NCBI RefSeq assembly: GCF_041053055.1
Contig: NZ_CP163443.1
Coordinates: 1 to 64,000, forward strand
Reading direction: 5' to 3'
Source of the DNA: Streptomyces sp. R41
GTDB lineage: Bacteria > Actinomycetota > Actinomycetes > Streptomycetales > Streptomycetaceae
DNA length: 64,000 nt
Part shown: piece by piece, positions 45,053 through 54,216 of the stretch
Position numbering within the stretch: the first letter of the stretch is position 1
How the letters are laid out: every line of letters begins with the position of its first letter
Notes under the pieces: generated by a model
Databases searched by the model: none
Told to the model about the DNA's origin: nothing
What the model saw: only the letters and a program-made list of their open reading frames with translations
Program-made: the position numbers and the translations under genes

Positions 45053-45333
45053 AACCCACTACCTGCCGCGCCGAAAGGTCGGGCGAATTCCCGGGCTGTA
45101 CTGGTAGCTGGTGGCGCTCAGGGCAAGACGGGGACGCCCGTGATCACCAGCCATCCCGGCGCAGCCACCCATCCATGGACGTACCGCCGTCCGGCATCGC
45201 CGTTACCGAAACGCCGTCACGGAACGGTGAGAAGCCGTGGACAAACCCATCAGGCTACGGCTGTCTCTGAACCGGGTGCTTCGGTCGGGTGTGTGAACGC
45301 GCGATCCCCGGCACAGTGTGGTGATGCTGAGGC
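45053..45333. other. No gene supported
   Basis: Spacer upstream of the hypothetical gene at 45334. Confidence 0.5.
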
Positions 45334-45873
45334 GTGAGCATCAGAAGCGAGCATCCGGCGAATGCGGATCAGATCTATCGCGCCCTGGTCCTGCTGGGGG
45401 CCGATCCCCTACTGGATCCGGAACTGTGGCCGGAGAGCCCGCAGGAGGAGAACCGTCTGCGGCCGCTCCGTCTGCGGCTGCTTGGTGCTCTGCTCGCCAA
45501 GGTGGAGCTGGAGATCACCGCTGCGACCAGTCGGAATACGGAGGAAGAGCCGGATGACGTCGCCGACACGCTGATGGGGTGGATGGGGCAGACCGAGCCC
45601 GCCGCGCTCGGGATGAACGTGCTGATCAACCGGTTGCAGCGCACTGCGGTGCAACTCATGGGCCCGGAGGAAGTGGGAGACCCCCCGGCAGGCCGGGCGG
45701 CTTCCTCGGCGGCCGTGGTCGCGGCAGCCGGCATGCTCAGCGCTCACCTGGTGTTCCAACAGGGTGAGGTCGAGCGGACCCGGCGGGCCCTGGATCGGAC
45801 CGGCGCGTCCGTCATCGCCGTCCTGGAGGGCATTCACGAACTGCGCGTCGCCATCGGTGACGTGGAGGAGTAG
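45334..45873 (+). CDS. Hypothetical helical protein
   Basis: The 179-aa protein is mostly helical and acidic: NADQIYRALVLLGADPLLDP, LRLRLLGALLAKVELEITAA, LGMNVLINRLQRTAVQLMGP and a C-terminal helix (HLVFQQGEVERTRRALDRTG, VIAVLEGIHELRVAIGDVEE). There is no signal peptide and no recognised motif. Codon use and the clean frame support a real gene. GTG 45334 is taken as start. The 120-bp repeat follows it after about 110 bp. Confidence 0.65.
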   Translation: MSIRSEHPANADQIYRALVLLGADPLLDPELWPESPQEENRLRPLRLRLLGALLAKVELEITAATSRNTEEEPDDVADTLMGWMGQTEPAALGMNVLINRLQRTAVQLMGPEEVGDPPAGRAASSAAVVAAAGMLSAHLVFQQGEVERTRRALDRTGASVIAVLEGIHELRVAIGDVEE

Positions 45874-45985
45874 CAGGCACCGACCAGGGGGTCTCCAGGC
45901 CGGTGCCGGGCTGTGGTTGCCTCATCTCCCACTCAGCGCAGACTCGTCGACGCCAGACCAATCCCCCCGTCGCCGGTGGAGATGC

Positions 45986-46105
45986 GGCGTCGTGTCTGAC
46001 GGCCGCAAAGGTCGTTGAAGAAGCCAGCGCGCACAGGCACCCCCGGCAGATGCGCGGCATATGAGGGCCCGAACCCCGCCCGGATTCGCGCCCTCACCCG
46101 CGTGG
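45986..46105 (+). repeat. 120-bp repeat with hairpin, copy 2
   Basis: Counterpart of 7474-7593 in the same orientation. The stem has two changed bases (ATGAGGGCCCGAA with TTCGCGCCCTCAC). Confidence 0.65.
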
Positions 46106-46323
46106 TCGCGCTGGCATGGGGACTGCTGCCGGCCCGGGGCACATTGGTTGGGCGGCGGCCGACGGGACCGGTTCCGATGCGGAGCGACCACGCCAGGCCC
46201 GGCCACATCGCGGCAGCTGCCGCTCCCCCGCAACCACGGCCAGCGGTGCGATCTCCTCACTCTGCCGCCGGGGCCGGCGGCGCCGAGAACGCCGGGCCCC
46301 TTCGTACGGATCGGCCGCAGCGA
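46106..46323. other. No gene supported
   Basis: Spacer between the 120-bp repeat and the resolvase relic. Confidence 0.5.
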
Positions 46324-46730
46324 GATCACGCGGGCCTCCCTTCGTCGGCGGCCTGTCGGGCCAGCAGCTCCAGCAACTCGGCGTTCGACCCGAGACGTGA
46401 CCTGGCGGGTGAGGCATTCCATGAGTTCGGGATCGGTGCCGCCGCTGACGGGCTCGGCGATCCGGACGGAGACCGGGCGACGCTGCTCGATCACCCGGGT
46501 CCGGTCGTCCGGCTCCTGCTGTTCGGCTTCGGCGAGGGCCCGTACAGCGAGGCGACCGAGGGTTCGGGTGCCCGCGTTCTTGCCGGTCCTGATGGTCAGC
46601 TTCTTCGCGATCTCGGGGACGGGGACGCCCTTGTCCTTCCAGCGCGCGGGCGAAGAGGAGGGCTTCCTCGCCGATGACCTTCGGCCGTCCGCCGTAGTTG
46701 CCCTTCGCGGCGGACGCCACCTGGCCCTCC
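46324..46730 (-). pseudogene. Serine resolvase/invertase, C-terminal relic
   Basis: EGQVASAAKGNYGGRPKVIG then, in another frame, KDKGVPVPEIAKKLTIRTGK, NAGTRTLGRLAVRALAEAEQ, followed by VIEQRRPVSVRIAEPVSGGT and finally, after another shift, NAELLELLARQAADEGRPA. The GRPK box and HTH are those of small serine recombinases. The catalytic N-terminal domain is missing; the DNA switches to an IS5 tail at about 46740. Confidence 0.65.
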
Positions 46731-46744
46731 AGGGGCTTCTCCGG

Positions 46745-47023
46745 TACTCATCCCGCCGAAACCGCCGCTACCTGCGAAGACGCCAGATCAAGCACACCAT
46801 CCCCGAGCCGAAGGACCAGCGGGCCAACCGCAAGCGCCGTGGCAGCCAAGGCGGCCGGCCCACCAGTTTCGACAAGACGATCTACAAGCGTCGCAACGAA
46901 GTCGAGCGAACGATCAACGCCCTCAAGAACTCCCGGGCCGTCGCCACGAGATATGACAAACGGGCCTACATCTTCCACGGCACCGCCACCGTCGCAGCGA
47001 TCCGACTCTGGCTGCGGCCTTGA
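46745..47023 (+). pseudogene. IS5-family transposase, C-terminal relic
   Basis: YSSRRNRRYLRRRQIKHTIP, DQRANRKRRGSQGGRPTSFD and YKRRNEVERTINALKNSRAV, ATRYDKRAYIFHGTATVAAI form the end of an IS5-type DDE transposase with the catalytic Glu (NEVER). Everything before the second Asp is absent. Confidence 0.75.
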
Positions 47024-47038
47024 TCCGCTGGGTCAGCC

Positions 47039-47257
47039 TTAGTTATCGAACCAGACCACCAGACGGACGTTCTCGGCCCCGTGTCGCTTGGCAAGCACGG
47101 CCATTACCGACCAGACGTCACTCCAGTCCTCGTCACGCACGACCTGGCGCCGGGTGAGACGTGTCTCAGGCGCGGATGGCCCCGCAATTGATTCCGTGCT
47201 GTCCCAGTCAGCCTCTTCCAATTCCGCCCAGCTCACCACGGCGCCCGTATCTCTCAC
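47039..47257 (-). CDS. Short hypothetical protein
   Basis: A 72-aa frame (SWAELEEADWDSTESIAGPS, TRLTRRQVVRDEDWSDVWSV, MAVLAKRHGAENVRLVVWFD) is acidic and looks coding, but no family is recognised and it ends abruptly near the IS5 tail. Confidence 0.35.
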   Translation of the reverse strand: MRDTGAVVSWAELEEADWDSTESIAGPSAPETRLTRRQVVRDEDWSDVWSVMAVLAKRHGAENVRLVVWFDN

Positions 47258-47672
47258 CTGGCTGGACGCGCAGAACGCGGAGTACCCGCATGGTGCTCGA
47301 ACTCGCCAGCAGCCGTCTCAGCCGCCCAACTCGTCGGGTCAGCGGACCATCGCACCTGCGGTACTGCCTTACGGGCATTGGCGGGTCACCAACCTCCTCA
47401 TGCAGACGTTCGACGCGCGGGGGCTGCCGTGCCACCGAGGCGGAGGCGGAAGAGGACTTCCTTCGCGGCTGAGGAGTCGTGCAGGTCGGCCGGGGTGACC
47501 AAGCCGAGCAGAGGCAGACCTCCCTCAGAACGCCCGTAACAAGGGATTAGGTACGGAGTGCCTGAGTGTCAGAAATCGGGTTGTCGGCCGGGCCGATCAC
47601 GGTCCTGCGGCGAGGACATTACGGGCTGACTCCTGCTCGTCGCCCGTAGCGGGGGTTCGTCGTTGGCACGGC
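47258..47672. other. No gene supported
   Basis: Only meaningless open frames; no structured element noticed. Confidence 0.45.
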
Positions 47673-47909
47673 GTGAGTGGTGTGAGCAACGGCGAGGACA
47701 GCGTGGTCTATGCCCAGTTGAACGGCGCCTACTGGTTGGACGCCTCCGGCGGGGAGTGCCGCTGGTGCAGTGAGCTGTTCACGGGACGGCAGGCGTCGGC
47801 TGGTGCCGGCCATGGCATGCCAGGCCGATGGGGACGGTTGCGTGTGGTCATACTGCCCGTTGCGGTGCTCACGGTGGCGGCCGCGCTGCTGGTGGGAGTC
47901 CTTGCCTAA
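47673..47909 (+). CDS. Small tail-anchored protein
   Basis: The 78-aa frame has a polar N-terminal half with CRWC and a C-terminal hydrophobic helix (LRVVILPVAVLTVAAALLVG). The start is uncertain (GTG 47673). It may be a small membrane protein gene facing phoU. Confidence 0.45.
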   Translation: MSGVSNGEDSVVYAQLNGAYWLDASGGECRWCSELFTGRQASAGAGHGMPGRWGRLRVVILPVAVLTVAAALLVGVLA

Positions 47910-47993
47910 ACCGCCTTCTGCGACATGCAGGCAGTGTGCTGCGGCTGCGGTCAGGGCGTCAGGTGGGCTGCCGGGGAGGGCCCAGGGGCGTGA

Positions 47994-48665
47994 TCACGCA
48001 GTCGTGGGCGGGTCGGCCAGTTCATCCGCGTGCTCGCCAGTCACCAGGTACACCACGCGGCGGGCGATCGAGACGGCATGGTCGGCGAAGCGTTCGTAGT
48101 AGCGGCCGACCAGCGTGACGTCGACGGCCGTCTCCACGCCGTGATGCCAGCGGTCGTCCATCAGGTGCTGGAAGATCACGCGGTGCAGCTCGTCCATCCG
48201 GTCGTCGTCCCGTTCCATCTGCAGCGCGGCGTCGATGTCGTGGGTGATGAGCACATCGGCGGCCTGCGCCATCAGCCGCTGGGCGAGCTGGCCCATCTCC
48301 AAAATCGTGCGGCGCAGATCCCGTGGCACGGCGTGCCTGGGATAGCGCCGCCGGGCCAGCGTGGCGACATGCTGGGCCAGGACACCGCAGCGCTCAAGGT
48401 CCGCGCTCATCCGCAGGGAGGTGACGACCACGCGCAGATCGGTGGCGACCGGCTGCTGCCGGGCCAGCACCGCGATCGCCTGGCCCTCCAGATCCCGCTG
48501 CATGCCCTCGACCTGGTCCTCGACGGAGATCACGCTCTGCGCAAGCTGAAGGTCAGTGTCCAGCAGGGCGCCGGTGGCACGGCCCATGGCCGAACCGACC
48601 AGGTTCGCCATCTCCACCAGAGCCTCGCTGATCGACTCCAGCTCCTTGTGGTAGGCCTCGCGCAT
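47994..48665 (-). CDS. phoU: PhoU phosphate-signalling protein
   Basis: The 223-aa protein has two three-helix PhoU bundles: MREAYHKELESISEALVEMA with DTDLQLAQSVISVEDQVEGM, DLRVVVTSLRMSADLERCGV (metal-binding acidic motif), then THDIDAALQMERDDDRMDEL and VTLVGRYYERFADHAVSIAR. PhoU links the Pst transporter to the PhoR/PhoP system and downregulates phosphate uptake. No pst genes adjoin. It appears full length. The ATG at 48665 matches the usual MREAYH start. Confidence 0.92.
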   Translation of the reverse strand: MREAYHKELESISEALVEMANLVGSAMGRATGALLDTDLQLAQSVISVEDQVEGMQRDLEGQAIAVLARQQPVATDLRVVVTSLRMSADLERCGVLAQHVATLARRRYPRHAVPRDLRRTILEMGQLAQRLMAQAADVLITHDIDAALQMERDDDRMDELHRVIFQHLMDDRWHHGVETAVDVTLVGRYYERFADHAVSIARRVVYLVTGEHADELADPPTTA

Positions 48666-48955
48666 CCGCCCTCACCGTCCAGTCCTCGGCCCGCCTGCAC
48701 CACCTGCCAGATTCGCACACGGTGTTTTACCGGGCGGCCGCTGGAGGGCTCGTCAGCGTTCACGGCGGTAGCCGGTGACGAGCTCATGCGGGCTCGGGGT
48801 CGACAGAGCCATGACCTGCGCAAGCCGTGAGAGCGCGAGTGGTGGCTTTGTAACCGAGGGTGGGAGTCGTTTCGAGGTGACTGCGGGAGTCACCTTCTGA
48901 CCGAGTTTGCGGTGTCGGTTTGTTTTGACGTCACCCAAGGGCTTGCGGTGGGACG
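48666..48955. other. Left end region of an IS21-type element
   Basis: 48840-48955 shows GAGTGGTGGCTTTGTAACC, then GTGACTGCGGGAGTCAC, which forms a small hairpin, before the transposase. The terminal repeat cannot be fixed by eye. Confidence 0.4.
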
Positions 48956-50575
48956 GTGGGGTGTGCTTCTGCTGCAGGGGGCCGGATCGGGAAGTCGCAG
49001 TCGAAGGTTGATCTGTACGCCGCGATACGCCGTGACCACCTCGGTGGTCTGACCCAGCGGGCTTTGCAGCGCAAGTACAACGTGACCTGGCGGATGGTGC
49101 GGCGGGCTCTGGACGGGCAGTGGCCGCAGGAGCGCAGGAAGCCGCGGCGGCGGGAGTCGCGGCTGGATCCCTACAAGCCGCTGATCGACGGGATTCTGCA
49201 GGCGGACCTGGACGCGCCGGCCAAGCAGCGGCATACCGCTCAGCGGATCTTCGACCGGCTGGTGGACGAGCACGGCGCCGATGACATCTCGTATCCGATG
49301 GTCCGCTCCTATGTGAAGGACCGCCGTCCGCAGGTGCGACGGGAGGCGGGGTTAGGTCCGCAGGCGATGTTCGTGCCACAGACGCACCTGCCCGGGGCGG
49401 AGGCGGAGGTCGACTTCGGCGAGGTGCACATCGTGCTCGCGGGCGAGCTGACCCGGGTCTACCTGTTCTCGCTGCGCCTGTCGTACTCCGGAAAGGCGGT
49501 GCACCGGGTGTTCGCAACCGCCGGTCAGGAGGCGTTCTTCGAAGGCCACGTGCATGCTTTCCGGGTGCTGGGCGGTATCCCGCGGGCGCGCATCCGCTAC
49601 GACAACCTGCGGGCCGCGGTCGAACGCGTCCTGGGCTTCTCCCGCGGCCGGGTGGAATCGGACCGCTGGACAGCGTTTCGCTCGCACTGGGCCGTCGAAC
49701 CGTTCTACTGCCGGCCCGGCATCGAAGGCGCCCACGAAAAGGGCGGCGTCGAGGGGCAGATCGGCTTCTTCCGCCGCAACCACTTCGTCCCCGTCCCCGA
49801 GGTCGCATCGCTGGCGGAGCTGAACGCGATGGTCGATGAGTGGGACCAGGCCGACGAAGGCCGCCGGCTGCGCTCGCGCACCCGCACCATCGGCGAGTAC
49901 TTCGCCGCCGAACAGCACCTCCTCAAACCGCTGCCGACCGAGCCGTTCGAGACCGGCCGCTGGTTCTCCCCCAGGGTCAACCGCTTCAGCCAGATCAGCG
50001 TCCGCGGCAACACCTACTCAGTGCCGGTCCGCTTCATCGGCCGCCAGCTGCGGGTGCTGCTGCACGCCAACGACCTCATCGTCTACGACGGCCGCAACGA
50101 GATCACCCGGCACGAACGCCTCGGCGGGGTGCACGGCTCCCGACTGGTCCTGGACCACTACCTCGAGGCCCTGCTGCGCAAGCCGGGCGCCTTCCCCGGC
50201 TCGACCGCCCTGGAACAGGCCCGCTCCGCGGGCCGGTTCACGCCCGTTCACGACAAGTGGTGGGCGGCGGCGAAGGCCGCCCACGGCGACGGGGCCGGCA
50301 CCCGCGCGCTGATCGAGGTCCTGCTGCTGGCCCGCCACATGGAGCACGAGCAAGTCGTCGCCGGCCTGGCCGCCGCCTACCGGGCCGGGGCCCTGACCGC
50401 GGACGCGGTCGCCCTGGAGGCCCGCAAGCTGGCCCCTCTCTCGCCTACGGCCACATGGAAGATCGAGCGGTGTCGCGGTCGATGGTCTCCCGCGAGTGAG
50501 CCGCCAGTCCCGACGAATCCTGCCCGTCCCTGCCGCGGTGGCTTCGTGGACGCTGCCGTTCTACCGTGGGAGTAG
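48956..50575 (+). pseudogene. istA: IS21-family IstA transposase, 3' end altered, no istB
   Basis: The frame encodes an IstA with N-terminal HTH (DLYAAIRRDHLGGLTQRALQ, KYNVTWRMVRRALDGQWP), a DDE core (TEVDFGEV-like AEVDFGEVHIVLAGELTRVY, IPRARIRYDNLRAAVERVLG, YCRPGIEGAHEKGGVEGQIG with the Glu) and a C-terminal beta domain (RGNTYSVPVRFIGRQLRVLL). After LEARKLAPLS (about residue 495) the frame leaves the family and ends in unrelated sequence. The IstB ATPase gene that normally overlaps is absent, replaced by the small membrane gene at 50598. The element is thus incomplete. Confidence 0.8.
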
Positions 50576-50597
50576 CGGTAGATCCTTGGAGCGCGTC

Positions 50598-51044
50598 ATG
50601 ATCGCCATCCTCGGACTCATCATCTTGATCGCCGCGGTAGTCGTCGGCGTGGCCGGTGTTCTCACCAACAGCGGCAGCGGGCATGAACTCACCGGCGGGT
50701 TCTCGGTATTCGGCCACGGCATGACCGGATCCACCGGCACGCTGTTCCTCTACGGCATCATCGTCGGAGCGGCGGCCCTGTTCGGGCTGAGCCTGCTCTT
50801 GACCGGTGCACGCCGCCGCGCTCCTCGCCGAGGCAGCGCATCGCGCCGCGAAGTCAATCAGTCACGCCGCGAGACGACCTCTGCCGGGCCGGGCCGCAAC
50901 GACCGGGGCGACCAACGCGAGCCCGCCCGCGCGGAAAACGCGAACGCGCAGGGGGACTCACCCCACGGTGATCGCGCTCCCGCCCCGGACGGCGGTCGCC
51001 GGAGCAGGCTGCACTTGTTCGGGCACCGATCCGCCCCCGGGTAG
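50598..51044 (+). CDS. Two-pass membrane protein with long charged tail
   Basis: The 148-aa protein starts with a membrane helix (MIAILGLIILIAAVVVGVAG), a glycine-rich loop (LTNSGSGHELTGGFSVFGHG), a second helix (GTLFLYGIIVGAAALFGLSL) and a disordered Arg/Glu-rich tail ending RLHLFGHRSAPG. This plan recurs in Streptomyces stress regulons, often near DUF6131 and CsbD-like genes. It lies 92 bp upstream of a CsbD-like gene. GGAGCGCG precedes the ATG. Confidence 0.7.
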   Translation: MIAILGLIILIAAVVVGVAGVLTNSGSGHELTGGFSVFGHGMTGSTGTLFLYGIIVGAAALFGLSLLLTGARRRAPRRGSASRREVNQSRRETTSAGPGRNDRGDQREPARAENANAQGDSPHGDRAPAPDGGRRSRLHLFGHRSAPG

Positions 51045-51135
51045 ACCGCCCCCACGCGTAACTCGGTGGCCGGCCGGCGTCACGGATCTTCCTGCCCCTG
51101 AACACCAGCAGACAACTCACCCAGGGTGGCAACCC

Positions 51136-51309
51136 ATGAGTATCGCGAAGAAGATCGCACACAAAGCCGAAGCGATGAAAGGCGGCGCCAAGAAGACAAC
51201 CGGCCGCGCCACCGGCAGTCGGCGCCTGCAGGCCGAAGGCCGCGGAGACCAAGTCAAGGGCAACATCAAGCAGGCCGGGGCGAAGATCAAGGACGCCTTC
51301 AAGCACTGA
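51136..51309 (+). CDS. CsbD-like stress protein
   Basis: The 57-aa protein is lysine-rich and helical, with the CsbD repeat pattern (KAEAMKGGAKKTTGRATGSR, LQAEGRGDQVKGNIKQAGAK, KIKDAFKH). CsbD proteins are general-stress (SigB-type) proteins of unknown mechanism. The ATG at 51136 is preceded by CCAGGGTGGC. It is downstream of the membrane gene at 50598 and upstream of a YihY gene. Confidence 0.85.
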   Translation: MSIAKKIAHKAEAMKGGAKKTTGRATGSRRLQAEGRGDQVKGNIKQAGAKIKDAFKH

Positions 51310-51634
51310 CCACTCCGCCCCGGGCCCGGCGAAGTACGGGTCGATGGTTCCAGTTGAGCCGTCCCGCTAGGAGTGGAAGCTGTGCAGAGTGGGGGAGTTT
51401 TGCTGTCTGCGGGGAGTTTTAGTATCCGCCAGTGGGCGGCGATCGTTTCCGCCACCGGGGAGATCAAGGTTTCCGCCGACAATCCGGGCCCTCCAGCGGA
51501 TTCGCCGCATGCCAGTCGGTTACCACGACTGCTCTGTCCCTGAACTGGCGGCCAAACGATCTCAGCGCGGAAACGGGTTTCGCCGCCAAATGCCTCTTCT
51601 CCCGCCACGGGTGCGCTGAGAGTAGGTGTTCACC
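51310..51634. other. No gene; possible IS scar
   Basis: GGGGAGTTTTGCTGTCTGCG and GGGGAGTTTTAGTATCCGCC (about 51391-51434) are two imperfect direct repeats of 20 bp, separated by a few bases, of the kind seen at IS21 ends. No protein frame is supported. Confidence 0.4.
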
Positions 51635-52588
51635 ATGGATCGGCTGACAAGGCTTCCTGGTATCGCACGGCTGATGCGTACGCACGTGTGGCGGGCGTAC
51701 GAGCGGCTGGCCAAGACCCACTGGGCCCGGCTCGCCGCCGCCATCACCTACATCAGTTTCGTCGCGCTCTTTCCGCTGATCACTGCGGGCGCGGCGATCG
51801 GCGCCAAGCTGCTGAGCAAGGACCAGCTCAGCAAGCTCCAGGACAAGATTGCCGGCCAGGCGCCGGGCCTTTCCCACCTGCTAAACCTGAACAGCCTCGT
51901 CGCGCACGCCGGAACCGTCGGGCTCATCGCGGGCGCGCTGCTGCTCGTGATCGGCATCAACTGGGTCGGCGCCCTTCGCGGGTGCCTGCGTGCGGTCTGG
52001 GAAAAGGAGCAGGACCCGGGAAATCCGATCCTGCTCAGGCTCAAGGACACCGGGGTACTGGTCGGTCTCGGCGTGGTCGGGCTGGTAGCGATGGCCAGTT
52101 CGGTATTCGCGAACAGCGCGGTCGGCTGGGCAGCCGACAAGGTCGGGATCGAGGGCGGGGCGGGACGGGTGCTGCTGTTCTTCGCCGGCCTGGCCATTGC
52201 CCTGCTCGTCGACTTCCTGCTCCTGGTCTACCTGCTCACCAGGCTGCCGCGGGTGCATCCCGGCCGACGTGCGGTCGTGGTCGCCGGTCTGATCGGTGCG
52301 GTCGGCTTCGAACTGCTCAAGCTGCTGCTGACCGGCTATTTTCAGGGCGTCGCAGGGAAGAGCATGTACGGCGCCTTCGCCGTCCCGGTCGCCGTCGTGC
52401 TGTGGATCAACCTCATGGCCAGGCTGCTGCTGTACTGCGCCGCTTGGACGGCGACGGGCACAGCAGCGGAGTCCAGCGAAGCAGACGCAGGTGAGGGCCC
52501 GGTTCCCGGGACCAGACCCGCAGTGACCGACAAGCCCCAGCGGGCAGCGGAAGGCGGCGGTCCACCAACAACACCGCACAGGCCCTGA
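51635..52588 (+). CDS. YihY/BrkB family membrane protein
   Basis: The 317-aa protein is of the YihY/BrkB family, second subtype: RLAKTHWARLAAAITYISFV, ALFPLITAGAAIGAKLLSKD, LIAGALLLVIGINWVGALRG, LRAVWEKEQDPGNPILLRLK, and the closing FQGVAGKSMYGAFAVPVAVV, LWINLMARLLLYCAAWTATG. Six membrane helices are followed by a 50-residue acidic, Pro-rich tail. It differs clearly from the two other YihY genes (1117 and 53306). The ATG at 51635 follows GAGAGTAGGTG. Confidence 0.88.
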   Translation: MDRLTRLPGIARLMRTHVWRAYERLAKTHWARLAAAITYISFVALFPLITAGAAIGAKLLSKDQLSKLQDKIAGQAPGLSHLLNLNSLVAHAGTVGLIAGALLLVIGINWVGALRGCLRAVWEKEQDPGNPILLRLKDTGVLVGLGVVGLVAMASSVFANSAVGWAADKVGIEGGAGRVLLFFAGLAIALLVDFLLLVYLLTRLPRVHPGRRAVVVAGLIGAVGFELLKLLLTGYFQGVAGKSMYGAFAVPVAVVLWINLMARLLLYCAAWTATGTAAESSEADAGEGPVPGTRPAVTDKPQRAAEGGGPPTTPHRP

Positions 52589-52991
52589 TCCCGAGCGGTC
52601 CCCAACCCGCCCCTGCGGCGAGTGCCCACCGACACCCACCGAAGGGGATTGGGCTCCTGCCAGATCCTGCTTCATTCCCACGACGAGGGCGCGCCAAAAG
52701 TCCGCCGCAACAGCCACACTGGGCAGCCTGCCGAAGGGCCAGGGGTGGACGGGCCGCCGACGACGAGTCGGTGAGCGTGTTCACAGAGTGTCGCAGTACT
52801 CGTGACTCACATTGAGTCCGAGCAGGTTGACACCTTCCGGTTCACCCGAGTGCCCCTTTCCGATGGTCCGATCAGGTGCTGCGGAGTTGCATGGACGAGC
52901 GGGAGGGGGCGCGGTCAGCAGCGCGGTACCCGGCTCGCCCCAGACGAAGCGACCCCACGGCCCGCCGGGGCCTCAACCAGGGGAGAGGCCG
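52589..52991. other. No gene supported
   Basis: Spacer after the YihY gene; no structured element recognised. Confidence 0.5.
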
Positions 52992-53201
52992 ATGTACGAG
53001 ATGATCGCCGCCCCTGCGACGACCGATGCCGGGGTCATGTGGCACGTAAAGGCCAAGGGCGATGCCCGCACCACACTGTGCGGACAGGAGGTCGCACAAA
53101 CCGTGCGTGCCAGACCCGTCCTCGATGACACGCCGGCCGAACGCTACTGCTCGCCCTGTATGGCCGTCGTCCACGCGAGGATGCGGTCTGATGCAGGCTG
53201 A
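52992..53201 (+). CDS. Small conserved Cys-containing protein
   Basis: The 69-aa protein has MWHVKAKGDARTTLCGQEVA and AERYCSPCMAVVHARM. The three cysteines and His recall short Streptomyces proteins that may bind zinc. AGGGGAGAGGCCG precedes the ATG at 52992. It stands alone between two YihY genes. Confidence 0.65.
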   Translation: MYEMIAAPATTDAGVMWHVKAKGDARTTLCGQEVAQTVRARPVLDDTPAERYCSPCMAVVHARMRSDAG

Positions 53202-53305
53202 TCGGGCGCACGCCTCACTGGCGTCGGTCGTCCGTTCGCGCTGTACCTCTTGTCCGTCTGCCAGTCCAGTCAGGCGTGAGCAGTTCCGGGCTCCGAGGTC
53301 CCGTC

Positions 53306-54139
53306 TCATCCTCGCCGTTTCAGTGCACGTGCCACGCGTGGGAGCTCCTCGTGCAGCAGCCGGCCGACCAGGGCACCGCCGAAGACGACGACGCCCACAC
53401 CGACCAGCCAGGACTGGATGACCAGGACGGTTCCGACGGGGCCGTAGGTGACGGCGTTGGACACGATCAGCGGCGAGTAGACGAGCCGGGAGAAGACCCT
53501 GAGACCGAGCAGCCCGACCAAGGTGGCCACCGCGCCAGGCAACAGAGCGCGCCAGCGAACCCTCCCGCCCAGCAGTATGCGCTGCGACCACCAGAAGAAC
53601 AGGACGGCGCTCAGCGAGGCGACGAACGCGCCGGCCAGGGACTCCGGTCGCAGCGTGGTAGTGGCGGAAGCGAAGAGATAGCCGATGAGTACGCCGAGCC
53701 ACACCACATGGCGCCACCTGGCCCACCAGCGGGCCGGGGGCAGATCCCAGACCTTCTCATAGCCGGACTGCACCGCTACCCCGAAGGCCAGGCCGAAAGC
53801 GGCGAGGACGGCAATGCCGAACGCGGTCGTGGTCCGCAGAGCCTGACCGGGACGAATAAACAACTGCTCCACATGTTCCCTGGAGGTCGTCGACACGCCG
53901 AGTCCTTCCCCCAGCCACTGCGCGAATCCCCGCCCATGCTTTGGATCGGCCGAGGAGACAATGATCAGCAGCGGCACCAGCGTGAGGAACCCCAGCGCCG
54001 CGAAGCCCAGCGAACGCTGCCCCAACTCCAGGTCGCTGCTCCGCCGCCATCCACGTCCGACTGGTGAATGGCTGATCACGCGGCCCAGCCGTTCGAACAG
54101 AGAGGAACGGCCCGCAGCACCCGGGGTCTTCATCGGCAT
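53306..54139 (-). CDS. YihY/BrkB family membrane protein (paralogue of 1117)
   Basis: The 277-aa protein has the same start (MPMK), length and conserved segments as the gene at 1117-1950: RSLGFAALGFLTLVPLLIIV, WWSQRILLGGRVRWRALLPG, LLHEELPRVARALKRRG. Six membrane helices are predicted. Divergently upstream lies a PRC-barrel/YihY chimera. The Shine-Dalgarno is weak. Confidence 0.88.
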   Translation of the reverse strand: MPMKTPGAAGRSSLFERLGRVISHSPVGRGWRRSSDLELGQRSLGFAALGFLTLVPLLIIVSSADPKHGRGFAQWLGEGLGVSTTSREHVEQLFIRPGQALRTTTAFGIAVLAAFGLAFGVAVQSGYEKVWDLPPARWWARWRHVVWLGVLIGYLFASATTTLRPESLAGAFVASLSAVLFFWWSQRILLGGRVRWRALLPGAVATLVGLLGLRVFSRLVYSPLIVSNAVTYGPVGTVLVIQSWLVGVGVVVFGGALVGRLLHEELPRVARALKRRG

Positions 54140-54216
54140 GCCTGTCGACTACCACGGTCGACCCCGGCGCTCCGCGAGGGCGCGACGCGGCTGCCCGAAC
54201 GGCGCAGGACGAGGCC

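Noticed and set aside
47208..47498. Overlapping frames suggesting a small gene
   Set aside because: All three frames are equally open, and none has a ribosome-binding site or recognisable residue pattern.
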